DNA of 64,000 bases, taken from CAG-964 sp902789345. GTDB lineage: Bacteria; Bacillota; Clostridia; Oscillospirales; Acutalibacteraceae. Where the stretch lies: the NCBI GenBank assembly GCA_052117325.1, contig JBQKJJ010000009.1; one strand, written 5' to 3'. Positions 1-8,140 of the stretch are shown here, piece after piece. The position numbers and the translations under genes were made by a program. The notes under the pieces are model-generated. The model worked only from the letters and a program-made list of their open reading frames with translations, did no database searches and was not told the origin of the DNA. The first letter of the stretch is position 1, and the number at the start of each line of letters is the position of its first letter.

Positions 1-41
1 AAAGCCTTTTCCGTTCCGCTACGCTCCACTCCAAAGGCTTT
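1..41. repeat. 9-bp perfect inverted repeat at window edge
   Basis: AAAGCCTTT at 1-9 is matched by its reverse complement AAAGGCTTT at 33-41, with a 23-base loop. No clear T run follows on the plus strand, but an A run (43-48) means the minus strand would read a T run, so it could be an intrinsic terminator for a minus-strand transcript. The neighbouring gene lies outside the window, so its role is open. Confidence 0.4.
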
Positions 42-138
42 CAAAAAACACTATACCAAACTTTGATTTATTTTTACCTAAAAATGGGTCACATCTATTT
101 ACAACGCAGAAAATTCAACACCCTCTATTACAAAAAGC

Positions 139-167
139 TTGACTTTGCCGCTGGTGTCTGATATAAT
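139..167 (+). promoter_or_regulatory. Promoter of the tRNA-Ser pair
   Basis: TTGACT at 139-144 and a consensus TATAAT at 162-167 are separated by exactly 17 bases. Transcription would start near 174, a few bases before the first tRNA at 182. This is a strong housekeeping-type promoter, as expected for stable RNA genes. Confidence 0.85.
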
Positions 168-181
168 TCTAATTGCTGTTT

Positions 182-274
182 GGAGAGATGTCCGAGATGG
201 CCGAAGGAGCATGATTGGAAATCATGTAAGCGGTAATAACCGCTTCCGGGGTTCGAATCCCCGTCTCTCCGCCA
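182..274 (+). tRNA. tRNA-Ser (anticodon GGA)
   Basis: Class II tRNA with a 7-bp acceptor stem (GGAGAGA with TCTCTCC), an anticodon loop with GGA at 217-219 flanked by a 5-bp stem, a long variable arm typical of serine tRNAs (AGCGG pairs with CCGCT) and a T arm with GTTCGAAT. The CCA end is encoded at 272-274. It reads UCC and UCU codons. It is transcribed from the promoter at 139-167 together with the second tRNA-Ser. Confidence 0.95.
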
Positions 275-316
275 AAGCACTTCTATTAGCTGAAGTGCTT
301 TTTATTTTAATAATTT

Positions 317-408
317 GGAGATGTACCCAAGTGGCTGAAGGGTCTGGCTTCGAACACCAGTAGGTCGGTAACTCCGACGCAAGAGTTCAAATCTCTTCAT
401 CTCCGCCA
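317..408 (+). tRNA. tRNA-Ser (anticodon CGA)
   Basis: Second class II tRNA, 42 bases after the first. The acceptor stem GGAGATG pairs with CATCTCC, the variable arm is a GTCGG/CCGAC hairpin, the T arm is AAGAG/CTCTT, and CCA is encoded at 406-408. The anticodon loop TTCGAAC gives CGA, which reads UCG. The innermost anticodon-stem pair appears to be a C-A mismatch, while the other four pairs are good. It is followed at once by an intrinsic terminator. Confidence 0.93.
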
Positions 409-417
409 TTTTGCAAA

Positions 418-441
418 AACCGCTTAGACAAGCGGTTTTTT
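418..441 (+). terminator. Intrinsic terminator of the tRNA operon
   Basis: AACCGCTT (418-425), a 4-base loop and AAGCGGTT (430-437) form an 8-bp hairpin that runs into a T-rich tract. It sits 9 bases after the CCA end of tRNA-Ser(CGA). Confidence 0.9.
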
Positions 442-615
442 GTTTTGAGAAAACAAAATATATGCAAAATTTTCTAAAAGCATAAGGTGTTTATTTATTG
501 TTGCTATAAACAATTAATTTTTATAACGATAAGTAATAAAGTTCTTTTGCATAATCTTTATATAAATGCGATCTTATTTTAAAATATCATTGGTTATAAA
601 TTTTTAATTATACTA

Positions 616-643
616 TTGTAACAAGATAAATATATGATATAAT
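616..643 (+). promoter_or_regulatory. Promoter of the small lipoprotein gene
   Basis: TTGTAA at 616-621 and TATAAT at 638-643 are separated by 16 bases, about 60 bases before the start codon at 706. The AT-rich stretch from 442 to 615 holds nothing else that I recognise. Confidence 0.6.
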
Positions 644-705
644 GAACTAGGCAATTTACCGGTAAATTATGCTAAAATGAGGTAACAGCTAAGGAGAGAG
701 AAACA

Positions 706-1206
706 ATGAAAAAAATTTTTGCAGTGATTATGTGTGCAGCCGCACTTTTGTCTGCCACAGCCTGTACAAGCCAAAATTCAAACGCCAGTGGTAGTAGTAA
801 TACCGAAAGCAGTTCGTCATCAGCTGCTGACAGTTCAAAGAAATTCAAAGATATGAAGGAATACTTTGAATCTTCAGATGTTCAGGAGTCTATCAAGTCT
901 ATAAAGGATTTGTCTGATTCAAGTGTATTTACTTTTGATGTCTTTGTAGAGGACAACAACTTAGTGTTTGAATACAAGTATCAAAAGCAGATTCCGGAGG
1001 ATAAGCTTGACAAAGTGAAGTCTGTACTTGGAAAAGACCCTGACAGCAATATTGCTATTTTTACTCCATATATGAAGCAGGTTATTGAGGAAACTGACAT
1101 TAAAGACCCTGTTATGATTATGAGGTACACTAACAGTGACGGTTCTGTAATACTGGAGCTTAAGTATGACAAGTCTATTTTAGACAAAAGCAGTGCAACA
1201 GAATAA
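706..1206 (+). CDS. Small secreted lipoprotein, function unknown
   Basis: This 166-residue protein begins with a lipoprotein signal: a basic MKK start, a hydrophobic stretch to about residue 18 and a lipobox ending at Cys20 (S-A-T-A-C). It is therefore probably processed by signal peptidase II (lspA is in this window) and anchored to the outer face of the membrane. Residues 24-46 are a Ser/Asn-rich linker. The rest is an acidic soluble domain of about 115 residues that reminds me of the small clostridial DUF4854-type lipoproteins, but I cannot verify that. The start is supported by AAGGAGAG five bases before the ATG. The gene stands alone, with its own promoter and a strong terminator. Confidence 0.8.
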   Translation: MKKIFAVIMCAAALLSATACTSQNSNASGSSNTESSSSSAADSSKKFKDMKEYFESSDVQESIKSIKDLSDSSVFTFDVFVEDNNLVFEYKYQKQIPEDKLDKVKSVLGKDPDSNIAIFTPYMKQVIEETDIKDPVMIMRYTNSDGSVILELKYDKSILDKSSATE

Positions 1207-1225
1207 AATATTCCGATAACTTTTC

Positions 1226-1256
1226 GCCCCACTGCCTTAAGGCAGTGGGGCTTTTT
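1226..1256 (+). terminator. Intrinsic terminator of the lipoprotein gene
   Basis: GCCCCACTGCC (1226-1236), loop TTAA and GGCAGTGGGGC (1241-1251) form an 11-bp GC-rich stem followed by five T. It lies 20 bases after the stop codon. Confidence 0.93.
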
Positions 1257-1448
1257 AATATGCTTTGTGTGAAAATTTGTATGATATATCTGCTTTTAAG
1301 CGAAATAGACAGACGCATTACTTAAGAAAGCATATTCTACAGATTATTAATTTTTACCATTTTACTTTAGCCTATTACACATAGGTGCCGGTTTTATGAC
1401 TTGCCTTAAATTATTGGTTCATCTTTGGGTTTAGGTAATAATAGTTAG

Positions 1449-1488
1449 AAAAAAGACTGCCGGGGGTTAAATCCACAGCAGTCTTTTT
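1449..1488 (-). terminator. Intrinsic terminator of the envelope cluster
   Basis: AAAAAGACTGC and GCAGTCTTTTT (ending at 1488) form an 11-bp inverted repeat just downstream of the minus-strand stop codon at 1491. The minus strand reads a T run after the stem. The A/T arms make it potentially bidirectional. The stretch between this and the plus-strand terminator at 1256 shows no gene. Confidence 0.85.
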
Positions 1489-1490
1489 GT

Positions 1491-2582
1491 TTATCCGTTG
1501 GCTATTTCTCTTAGCTCTTCTAATTCTTTATCTTCTTTAGTTCTTCCAAATTTGTTACGGGTAAGCTGGAATATAAATGTTGCAACGGCACCAATAATAA
1601 GAGGTAAATAGAAGCTTACTCCACGGGTGATAAGTACAGAAGCCGGAAGCAGTGCACCTGCAAAAACAGTGCCAAATACTGTTTGGTACATAAGCTCTGA
1701 TATTCCCTGTGCACCCGGCAAAGGAAGCATATCAACTGCAACATACACAGAGGCCTGTAAAACAGTTATAAGAACAATGTCCTTTTCGTTTAAATCCATT
1801 CCACGGTATATACAATAAGTTACAAAGAATATGCTCATTCGTTGAACAACCGTCATAACGGTTGTTGCTATTATAGGTTTAACATTATGCACAAACGCCA
1901 TAACAGCGTTGTTGTATTCTGTTGCAATGTTTGTAAGCTTTCTTGCTCGTTTCATAGAAGGCTTTAAAATTCTGATTCGTACCAAAGCGTGTTCACACTT
2001 AATCAGTATTTTGCGGAACGCCCTTGGGTTAATCATCAAAAACAGCAGTGCTGCTACCACAACGGCATTTAAGGCAAGCCCAAAATAATAAAGATATATA
2101 TATCCCTTTAGGTATTTATGCAGCGTTCCGTTGAAGAACACCGCCATAAAAATACCGATAAGCACCAATACAAACTTGTACAGTGTAGCAACTATGGTTA
2201 GTGCAACGGTAGAATCGGATATTTTAATTTTATCTTTTGTCATATAATAAAGCTGCATAGGCTGTCCGCCTGTAGCTGACGGTGTTATTCCCGAAAAGAA
2301 AAATCCTACAAAAGAGTAGCCAAAGCAGTTAAGCAGCGATGGTTTGCTTTTCATTTTTCGCAGTAAATACCATATCATAAAGCCTTCGCCGCACACAAAG
2401 AACACAGCGGCAAAGCAGGCTAAAATCAGCCACCCCGGTTGCAGTGTAAGCATTGCCTGCCAAACAGAGGCAATGTCATTATCTTTTAGAATCATCCACA
2501 TTGTAAGTACCACAAGTACCACAAGTATAATAACGCCTAAAACATTTTTATTAATTTTTTTCAATTTATTCATAATATTCAC
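1491..2582 (-). CDS. Flippase-like membrane protein (LPG synthase TM / UPF0104 family)
   Basis: A 363-residue integral membrane protein with about eight hydrophobic segments. The family signature S-G-x-T-P-S-x-x-G-G-Q-P is at about residues 97-108 and P-G-A-Q-G near residue 285. This matches the transmembrane domain of lysyl-phosphatidylglycerol synthase/flippase proteins (PF03706), but without the C-terminal aminoacyl-transferase domain, so it is more likely a lipid or lipid-linked-sugar translocator than a complete MprF. It overlaps the preceding gene by 17 bases and has two possible ATG starts (2582 and 2573) with no clear Shine-Dalgarno, which suggests translational coupling. It is the last gene of a three-gene envelope cluster. 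Confidence 0.85.
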   Translation of the reverse strand: MNIMNKLKKINKNVLGVIILVVLVVLTMWMILKDNDIASVWQAMLTLQPGWLILACFAAVFFVCGEGFMIWYLLRKMKSKPSLLNCFGYSFVGFFFSGITPSATGGQPMQLYYMTKDKIKISDSTVALTIVATLYKFVLVLIGIFMAVFFNGTLHKYLKGYIYLYYFGLALNAVVVAALLFLMINPRAFRKILIKCEHALVRIRILKPSMKRARKLTNIATEYNNAVMAFVHNVKPIIATTVMTVVQRMSIFFVTYCIYRGMDLNEKDIVLITVLQASVYVAVDMLPLPGAQGISELMYQTVFGTVFAGALLPASVLITRGVSFYLPLIIGAVATFIFQLTRNKFGRTKEDKELEELREIANG

Positions 2583-3165
2583 TTAAAGATTCCTGAGGTG
2601 CAAAATTTTCAATATCACACTGAATCGACTTCATATTTATATATTTTTTAGCTAACGGTTCAAGAGGACCCTCATATATATACGGCAAATTTAAGTCGTA
2701 AAAATCCCTTGGAGTTACCAGTGAAAAATGCTTGTCAAAAAGCTTTATACCGTTATCCTCAAGTATACGACCTGTAAAAGAGGAGCAGGTATAATGGTTT
2801 TTTTGGTAGAATTCCTTATTCATAAGCAAAAACGGCAACCCTATTGTACAGTAGTGATAGTTAAATCTGTTTTTGTAACACTCTCTTAGCTGTTTAGCTA
2901 TAGCTTGTTTTTGCTTTCTTGTACATTCAATGTATGAAATCCTATAGTTTGCCTTTGGAAATTTATGATAAACCTTGTCAAGCTCTTCCCTTTCAAAGCC
3001 GGAAATAAGCGGCACGCTTGGGTGGCGTCTGCCAACGCTGTATGCCTCAAATAAGTCCTCGTCCAAAGAAAGCACAACATGAACATAATTCATATTAACA
3101 ACACGCCTAATCATGGAAGCGAACAGACCCGGAGTATCTACAAAAGCTATATACAATTTTTCCAT
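2566..3165 (-). CDS. NlpC/P60-superfamily (permuted papain-like) protein
   Basis: This 199-residue cytosolic-looking protein has no signal peptide. It has the order His then Cys typical of circularly permuted NlpC/P60-like papain folds (YiiX/LRAT group): His29 in the strand Y-V-H-V-V-L-S-L and Cys127 in H-Y-T-C-S-S-F. Known members act on lipids or amide bonds, but substrates are rarely defined. It sits between a family 2 glycosyltransferase (gap of 34 bases) and a flippase-like gene (overlap of 17 bases), which suggests a role in making or editing an envelope lipid or glycolipid. That role is inference. The ATG at 3165 has AAGGAAGG upstream. Confidence 0.72.
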   Translation of the reverse strand: MEKLYIAFVDTPGLFASMIRRVVNMNYVHVVLSLDEDLFEAYSVGRRHPSVPLISGFEREELDKVYHKFPKANYRISYIECTRKQKQAIAKQLRECYKNRFNYHYCTIGLPFLLMNKEFYQKNHYTCSSFTGRILEDNGIKLFDKHFSLVTPRDFYDLNLPYIYEGPLEPLAKKYINMKSIQCDIENFAPQESLSEYYE

Positions 3166-3199
3166 TTATATACCTTCCTTTAAATTTGCACTTAACGGG

Positions 3200-4225
3200 T
3201 TAATTAAATTTGTAAATAGACTGAGCCAATTTGTATCCGCCCATGGTGGCTTTGTCCCCTACCTTGCCAAGAGGCAGATATGTACCGCCGCTTAATGTGC
3301 GGTAACGCAGCTTTCTGTAAAGCTTTGGGTCACGCTCTTTAACAGTATTCCACAAATCCTTACGCTTTTCCATAGCGTCTGGTGTGTTTATCATTAACAA
3401 ATGAATACAGGAAATAGTCATCATAATTGACAAATTCCTTACTAAATATTTTCTAAGCTTCTTAGGCGCGTTACGCTCCTGCTCGGTAGTTACTCTGTCT
3501 AAAATCATCTTTGTAACTCTTATTTGCTGGTCAATACGCTTCATAAGTACCTTTTCGTTTACAGACTGGTCATCCCTGCCTATAAAATAGTGATACAAAT
3601 TTAGATCCAAGTAACATATAGATTTTACATAAGACAATGGTTGATGTGTAAAAATATTATCAACATAAAATGTATGCTCTGGCAATACAACGCCCGACTC
3701 CCTAAGAACATCTGTACGGAACATTGTTGAATGCATAATAATATACTGTGACGGTGCAAAATTACCGATATGATCCCAGTCTACAATTTCGCCCTCTTTA
3801 AAAACATTTCTGTAAGCCATTTCTTTTGTCTTATGTTCAAACAAATGGTCATATAGGTAGTTAAACATAACAAGGTCTACTCTTGTGTTGCTTGTCCGCC
3901 ATTTTTTTAGCTGGTCAAGCAGCTTCATAAGCTCCTTATCGTCCAGCCAGTCGTCAGAGTCAACTACCTTTAGGTATTCGCCCTGGGCTGCGGCCAAGCC
4001 TGCGTTTACGGCTGAACCGTGACCACCGTTTTTTTTATGTATAACCCTAACAGTGTCAGGGTATTTTTCTTTGTAGGCGTCAGCTATCTCAGCAGTTCTG
4101 TCAGTTGAACCGTCATTTACAATAATTATTTCAATATCTGTGTTATCCGGTATCAAAGTGTCTACACAACGCTCTAAATAATCCTGAGAATTATAGCTTG
4201 GCACTACAAATGATATATACTTCAT
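3200..4225 (-). CDS. Glycosyltransferase family 2
   Basis: This 341-residue protein begins with the GT-A nucleotide-binding strand (I-S-F-V-V-P-S-Y-N) and contains N-D-G-S-T-D (38-43), N-G-G-H-G-S-A-x-N-x-G (66-76) and the metal-binding V-D-S-D-D-W (88-93). It therefore should transfer a sugar from a nucleotide-sugar donor; the acceptor is unknown. The C-terminal third has no strong transmembrane helix. It is the first gene of the cluster with the NlpC-like and flippase-like proteins, behind a promoter at about 4278-4306. AGGAG precedes the ATG. Confidence 0.88.
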   Translation of the reverse strand: MKYISFVVPSYNSQDYLERCVDTLIPDNTDIEIIIVNDGSTDRTAEIADAYKEKYPDTVRVIHKKNGGHGSAVNAGLAAAQGEYLKVVDSDDWLDDKELMKLLDQLKKWRTSNTRVDLVMFNYLYDHLFEHKTKEMAYRNVFKEGEIVDWDHIGNFAPSQYIIMHSTMFRTDVLRESGVVLPEHTFYVDNIFTHQPLSYVKSICYLDLNLYHYFIGRDDQSVNEKVLMKRIDQQIRVTKMILDRVTTEQERNAPKKLRKYLVRNLSIMMTISCIHLLMINTPDAMEKRKDLWNTVKERDPKLYRKLRYRTLSGGTYLPLGKVGDKATMGGYKLAQSIYKFN

Positions 4226-4277
4226 AATTTATAAACTCCTAACCGTTAACTTACAAAATATAATATACCTAGAACTC

Positions 4278-4306
4278 GTTATAATACATCATGGACATTA
4301 TGTAAA
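4278..4306 (-). promoter_or_regulatory. Candidate promoter of the glycosyltransferase cluster
   Basis: On the minus strand TTTACA (4306-4301) and TATAAC (4283-4278) are 17 bases apart, about 50 bases before the start codon at 4225. The rest of the gap to 4488 is very AT-rich. It holds a 9-bp inverted repeat TCTAATCAA (4385-4393) / TTGATTAGA (4422-4430) with no GC-rich terminator signature. Confidence 0.5.
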
Positions 4307-4488
4307 TTCATTTAATTAAACCCAACAATATGTCCTATGTATTTTATCCTATAAAGTACATTATACAAAATATTTCTTTAAAAGTCTAATCAATTACATA
4401 AATTTTATAATTTTTTATATTTTGATTAGAATTACAGCACATTATTTGGCAATAGTTATGTAAACATCACTATTATTTAGAATAATGG

Positions 4489-6102
4489 TTACAATAAATT
4501 GACAATTGCCTCTGCGCACTTAATTCCGTCAACTGCGGCTGACATTATTCCTCCGGCGTAACCTGCACCCTCACCGCATGGGTACACACCTGCCACACCT
4601 ACACTTTGCATATTGTCACCCCTGAGTATCCTTACAGGTGACGAGCTTCTGGTTTCAACAGCTGTAAGCAAAGCGTCACCGTTTGAAAAGCCGTTTAGTC
4701 GGTTGTTAAGCAGCAAGATTCCCTCTTTGAGTGAATCTGAAATATACTTTGGCAAGCATTTATTAATGTCCGCCATTGTAACGCCTGCCGTGTAGCTTGG
4801 CAATACTTCGCCAAATGAGGTTGTCTTTTTATTTGCCAAAAAATCGGCAACACGCTGTACAGGAGCTTTATAGCCCCCCTCACCCAGTATATACGCCTGT
4901 TCCTCGAGTTTGCGCTGAAAATACATACCTGCTAGAATATGCTCACTGCCAAAATCACTTGGTGACACACCAACTAACAAAGCGCTGTTTGCATTCTTTT
5001 CTGCTCGGCTGAATTTGCTCATACCGTTGGTAACAAGGCGGTTTTTCTCGCTTGCCGCTGCAACCACTGTACCGCCGGGACACATACAAAATGTATATAC
5101 TCCCCTGCCGTTGTTTAAATGCACCGCCAGTTTATAATCGGCCGCACCTAAGTTGCCCTTGTTTGCAAATTCGCCGTATTGAGCCTTGTTGATACTGATT
5201 TGTAAATGTTCTATTCTGGCGCCTACGGAAAACGGCTTTTGCTCCATTACAAAGCCTAGATTATTCAGCATTTCAAATGTATCTCTGGCACTGTGTCCCA
5301 AAGCAAGTACAAGGTTGTTACAGTCAATTTTAGTAACTGTATTTCCGGATTGCACCTCTGCGGCACATACGGCCCCGTTGTTAATAAAAATATTTGTTAG
5401 CTGTGATTCAAATAGAACTTTGCCGCCTAAACGAATTATTTCTTCACGAATACCCTTAACTACGCTTGGAAGCTTGTCCGTACCAATGTGCGGCTTAGCG
5501 TTGTATAATATTTCTTTTGGTGCACCATGCTTTACAAACTCCTGCAACACTTTTTTACTGCGAATATCCTTTGTACCTGTATTTAGCTTGCCGTCAGAAA
5601 ATGTTCCTGCACCGCCCTCGCCAAACTGTACATTTGAATTTTCGTTAAGCTTTCCTGTTTTCCAAAAGCTCTCTACATCCTTTTGGCGCTGTTCAACTTC
5701 CTTGCCTCTCTCAATGATTACAGGGCAAGCTCCGGCTTGGGCAAGTACAAGTCCGCAAAACAGTCCGGCAGGTCCTGCGCCTACAACAACCGGCGGCAGG
5801 CTTGGCTTTTTAATATTTTTAACATAGTAGGTATACGGTTTTACAGTTTGCAGTGAAAGTTTTTTATTCTTTTTTATTATTTCATTTTCCTTGGCACTGC
5901 CGCCTTTTAGAGTTATACCCACTGTTGCAGTATAATGTACTTTGTTTTTCTTTCTGGCATCTACAGAAAGTCTTAGCATTTCAAAATCTGCAATCTCTTT
6001 CTTATTTATTTTTAACTGCTTTGCAGCCTCTGATAATATGGTATTGTCATTATAATCTACCGGCAAGGTTATATTGCTTAATTTAATCATTTGTTTTACC
6101 AT
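4489..6102 (-). CDS. FAD-dependent dehydrogenase (COG2509 type)
   Basis: A 537-residue protein. An N-terminal alpha/beta region (1-95) precedes a Rossmann dinucleotide-binding motif G-A-G-P-A-G (108-113) with the downstream acidic I-I-E-R-G. It has an F-G-E-G-G-A-G-T-F-S-D-G-K-L motif near residue 160 and the C-terminal G-E-G-A-G-Y-A-G-G-I-M-S-A-A. These features identify the uncharacterised FAD-dependent dehydrogenase family widespread in Clostridia. The physiological substrate is unknown. The first ATG at 6102 overlaps the upstream flavoprotein gene by 20 bases, and the ATG at 6090 is an alternative. Both flavoproteins are probably co-transcribed and translationally coupled. No clear terminator follows. 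Confidence 0.87.
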   Translation of the reverse strand: MVKQMIKLSNITLPVDYNDNTILSEAAKQLKINKKEIADFEMLRLSVDARKKNKVHYTATVGITLKGGSAKENEIIKKNKKLSLQTVKPYTYYVKNIKKPSLPPVVVGAGPAGLFCGLVLAQAGACPVIIERGKEVEQRQKDVESFWKTGKLNENSNVQFGEGGAGTFSDGKLNTGTKDIRSKKVLQEFVKHGAPKEILYNAKPHIGTDKLPSVVKGIREEIIRLGGKVLFESQLTNIFINNGAVCAAEVQSGNTVTKIDCNNLVLALGHSARDTFEMLNNLGFVMEQKPFSVGARIEHLQISINKAQYGEFANKGNLGAADYKLAVHLNNGRGVYTFCMCPGGTVVAAASEKNRLVTNGMSKFSRAEKNANSALLVGVSPSDFGSEHILAGMYFQRKLEEQAYILGEGGYKAPVQRVADFLANKKTTSFGEVLPSYTAGVTMADINKCLPKYISDSLKEGILLLNNRLNGFSNGDALLTAVETRSSSPVRILRGDNMQSVGVAGVYPCGEGAGYAGGIMSAAVDGIKCAEAIVNLL

Positions 6103-7351
6103 AACCTTTCAGAATATTCTTTGCGGCCATTATACCGCTGGACCATGCCCAGTGTAAATTGTATCCGCCGCAAATGCCGTCAACATCAACTAACTCCCCT
6201 ACTATGTAAAGGTGAGAATATTTTTTGCTTTGACAGCTGTTAAAATCAATTTCCTTACAGGATGCACCGCCTGATGTAACCTGTGCATTGTCAAATTCTC
6301 CGGCATTTGTTGGGGTGAATTTCCAGCCCTTTATACAGTGCGCAAGTCTTGTAATTTCATTTTTTGTCAGTGTTGACGCTGTTCTCTGTATGTCTTTTAT
6401 TCCACATTCGCTGTATAGAGCTGAGGCAACTCTTTTGTGCAAAAAGCCGTCAAAAAAATTTGACAGCTTGTACCAGTGCAGACTGTTCGCTCTGCTTTTT
6501 AATAATTCCAAACATTCCTGTGCAGTAGAATTTGGCATTAAGTCTAAATAAAACGCAATATTATCTTTGTTTTTCTTATGGCTGAAATATTCACTTACAT
6601 ACCCGGACAGCTGAAAAACGCTTATTCCGCTTAAAGCGCCTTTAGCAAACTGGATTTCCCCGGACTCTTTTCCTATAATTTTGTTACCTATTTCAAGGGA
6701 TATTTCACCTTTTACACGAAGTCCTTTTAAATTTGTCAAACACCTGTTACTGCAAGGCACCTGAACAAGTGACGGCATAATATTAGTTACAGATATATCC
6801 AAACTTTTAAGCAGGTTATAGCCTAAACCGTCTGTACTAAGTTTTGCACTTGCCTTGCCTCCGCAGGCAAGTATAACATTCTCGGCAAAAATTCTATAAT
6901 CATCGCTTAAAAGCGTGTAGCCCTTTTTTTCGGGAATTATCTTTTTTACAGTAACATCACAGTAACAGTCAACGCCTTTTGAAAAGGCATAATCGGTTAT
7001 GCAGTCATAAACAGAGGAAACATTGTTACTTAAAGGGTACACTCTGCCCTGGTCGTCGGCATAGGTTACAAGACCAATATCAGAAAAGTAATTTGTAATG
7101 TAGTTACTGTTATACTTTTGCAGTACGCTTTCTAAATATTCTGTGCCGCCTCTGTATGAATTTACCGTAAGGTTTTTATTTGTAAGGTTGCATCTTCCGT
7201 TGCCGGTTGCCATTAATTTTCTGCCAACCTTGGAATGGTGCTCAAACACGGCAACCTTTAGACCTTTTCCTGACTTTGCCAGCTCAACCGCCGCCATTAA
7301 GCCCGAAGCACCGCCGCCTACTATTGCCACATTGTATTTTATAAAATCCAT
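6083..7351 (-). CDS. NAD(P)/FAD-dependent oxidoreductase, HI0933/BaiN-like
   Basis: A 422-residue flavoprotein. It has the FAD motif G-G-G-A-S-G (12-17), then G-R-K-L-x-x-T-G-N-G-R-C-N-L-T-N at 43-58, which is the hallmark of the HI0933 family, and a C-terminal G-E-x-x-D-x-x-G-x-x-G-G-Y-N-L. Members include BaiN (bile acid reduction in Clostridium scindens), but most have no known substrate, so I give no symbol. The start ATG has AGGTGAT upstream. The oddity is that a perfect hairpin plus T run (7363-7386) ends about a dozen bases before this start codon, so expression needs read-through or a promoter inside the hairpin region. Confidence 0.87.
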   Translation of the reverse strand: MDFIKYNVAIVGGGASGLMAAVELAKSGKGLKVAVFEHHSKVGRKLMATGNGRCNLTNKNLTVNSYRGGTEYLESVLQKYNSNYITNYFSDIGLVTYADDQGRVYPLSNNVSSVYDCITDYAFSKGVDCYCDVTVKKIIPEKKGYTLLSDDYRIFAENVILACGGKASAKLSTDGLGYNLLKSLDISVTNIMPSLVQVPCSNRCLTNLKGLRVKGEISLEIGNKIIGKESGEIQFAKGALSGISVFQLSGYVSEYFSHKKNKDNIAFYLDLMPNSTAQECLELLKSRANSLHWYKLSNFFDGFLHKRVASALYSECGIKDIQRTASTLTKNEITRLAHCIKGWKFTPTNAGEFDNAQVTSGGASCKEIDFNSCQSKKYSHLYIVGELVDVDGICGGYNLHWAWSSGIMAAKNILKGYGKTND

Positions 7352-7362
7352 TTTATCACCTA

Positions 7363-7386
7363 AAAAACAAGGCAGCCTACGCTGCC
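7363..7386 (-). terminator. Intrinsic terminator of the small multidrug export gene
   Basis: On the minus strand GGCAGC, loop GTAG and GCTGCC (7386-7371) is followed by a T-rich tract TTGTTTTTT. It ends the transcript of the upstream gene (7409-7900) but lies directly before the ribosome binding site of the next gene. Confidence 0.85.
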
Positions 7387-7408
7387 TATGTTAATCAATA
7401 TTATTAAA

Positions 7409-7900
7409 TTATGCTTTATTTGGGGCAAATAAAAAGCTTATGCCGCCAAACAATCCCATACTTGCAAGAGCCATAATAATACCTGCAATAATTACACCAA
7501 GCATTACCGCAATAACGCTCTTTTTAAAGCCCATATCAAGGAAGCTTGCTGCAAGTGTACCTGTCCATGCGCCTGTACCCGGCAACGGTATACCTACAAA
7601 AAGCATAAGTGCTATAAACAAGCCGTTACCTGCCTTAGCCTGTAGTTTTCTGCCGCCCTTTTCACCCTTTTCGATACAAAAGGTGAAAAATTTGCCGATA
7701 AATTTCTTATCCTTACCCCATAAAAGAACTTTTCTTGCAAAGAAGTAAATTATAGGAACAGGAAGCATATTTCCCACAATACATACTATGTATGAAATTA
7801 CAGGATCAAGTCCCATACCTACTGCAACAGGAATTGCTCCACGCAGCTCAACAATAGGAACCATTGAAATCAGGAACACGATTAAATAGTTAATAAACAT
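7409..7900 (-). CDS. Small multidrug export family membrane protein (PF06695)
   Basis: A 163-residue membrane protein with about four or five transmembrane segments. The conserved motifs are S-M-V-P-I-V-E-L-R-G-A-I-P (12-24) and P-L-P-G-T-G-A-W-T-G near residue 105. These are the signature of the small multi-drug export family (COG2426), whose transport function is poorly established. The start ATG has AAGGAG upstream. It has its own promoter (7934-7962) and terminator, so it looks like a single-gene unit. Confidence 0.85.
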   Translation of the reverse strand: MFINYLIVFLISMVPIVELRGAIPVAVGMGLDPVISYIVCIVGNMLPVPIIYFFARKVLLWGKDKKFIGKFFTFCIEKGEKGGRKLQAKAGNGLFIALMLFVGIPLPGTGAWTGTLAASFLDMGFKKSVIAVMLGVIIAGIIMALASMGLFGGISFLFAPNKA

Positions 7901-7933
7901 AAATTTCTCCTTTTATTTTTAAAATACTCACTA

Positions 7934-7962
7934 CATATATATTGTTAAAGCATTTTAGTCAA
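7934..7962 (-). promoter_or_regulatory. Promoter of the small multidrug export gene
   Basis: Minus strand TTGACT (7962-7957), 17 bases, then TATATG (7939-7934), about 35 bases before the start codon. Confidence 0.6.
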
Positions 7963-8056
7963 TATTCAAATATGCATATCAGGCATAATGAACGACTTAT
8001 ACATTATAGCCTATATATGACATAAATGGCAATAGCTTAAATGTACAAATTTATCA

Positions 8057-8085
8057 TTGACACATAAATAAATATAAACTAAAAT
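8057..8085 (+). promoter_or_regulatory. Promoter of the VanZ-like/MATE operon
   Basis: Consensus TTGACA at 8057-8062 and TAAAAT at 8080-8085 with a 17-base spacer. Transcription would begin near 8092, only a few bases before a hairpin and T run (8097-8125) in the leader. Confidence 0.65.
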
Positions 8086-8096
8086 ATATAATGTTT

Positions 8097-8125
8097 AGGT
8101 GTGTGCATTAGATGCACCTTTTTTT
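8097..8125 (+). terminator. Terminator-like hairpin in the VanZ-like leader
   Basis: GTGCAT (8103-8108), loop TAG and ATGCAC (8112-8117) can be extended by flanking AGGT/CCT across a small bulge and are followed by seven T. It lies between the promoter and the ribosome binding site, which is the place for an attenuator rather than for the end of an upstream gene. Confidence 0.5.
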
Positions 8126-8140
8126 ATGGGAGGAAAAACT

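Noticed and set aside
1207..1490. Possible small gene between the lipoprotein and the envelope cluster
   Set aside because: Only the two terminators are visible; no frame with a start signal was found.
5186..5827. 213-codon plus-strand frame opposite the FAD-dependent dehydrogenase
   Set aside because: It is fully antisense to a gene with clear family motifs, has no ribosome binding site, and its translation has no recognisable domain.
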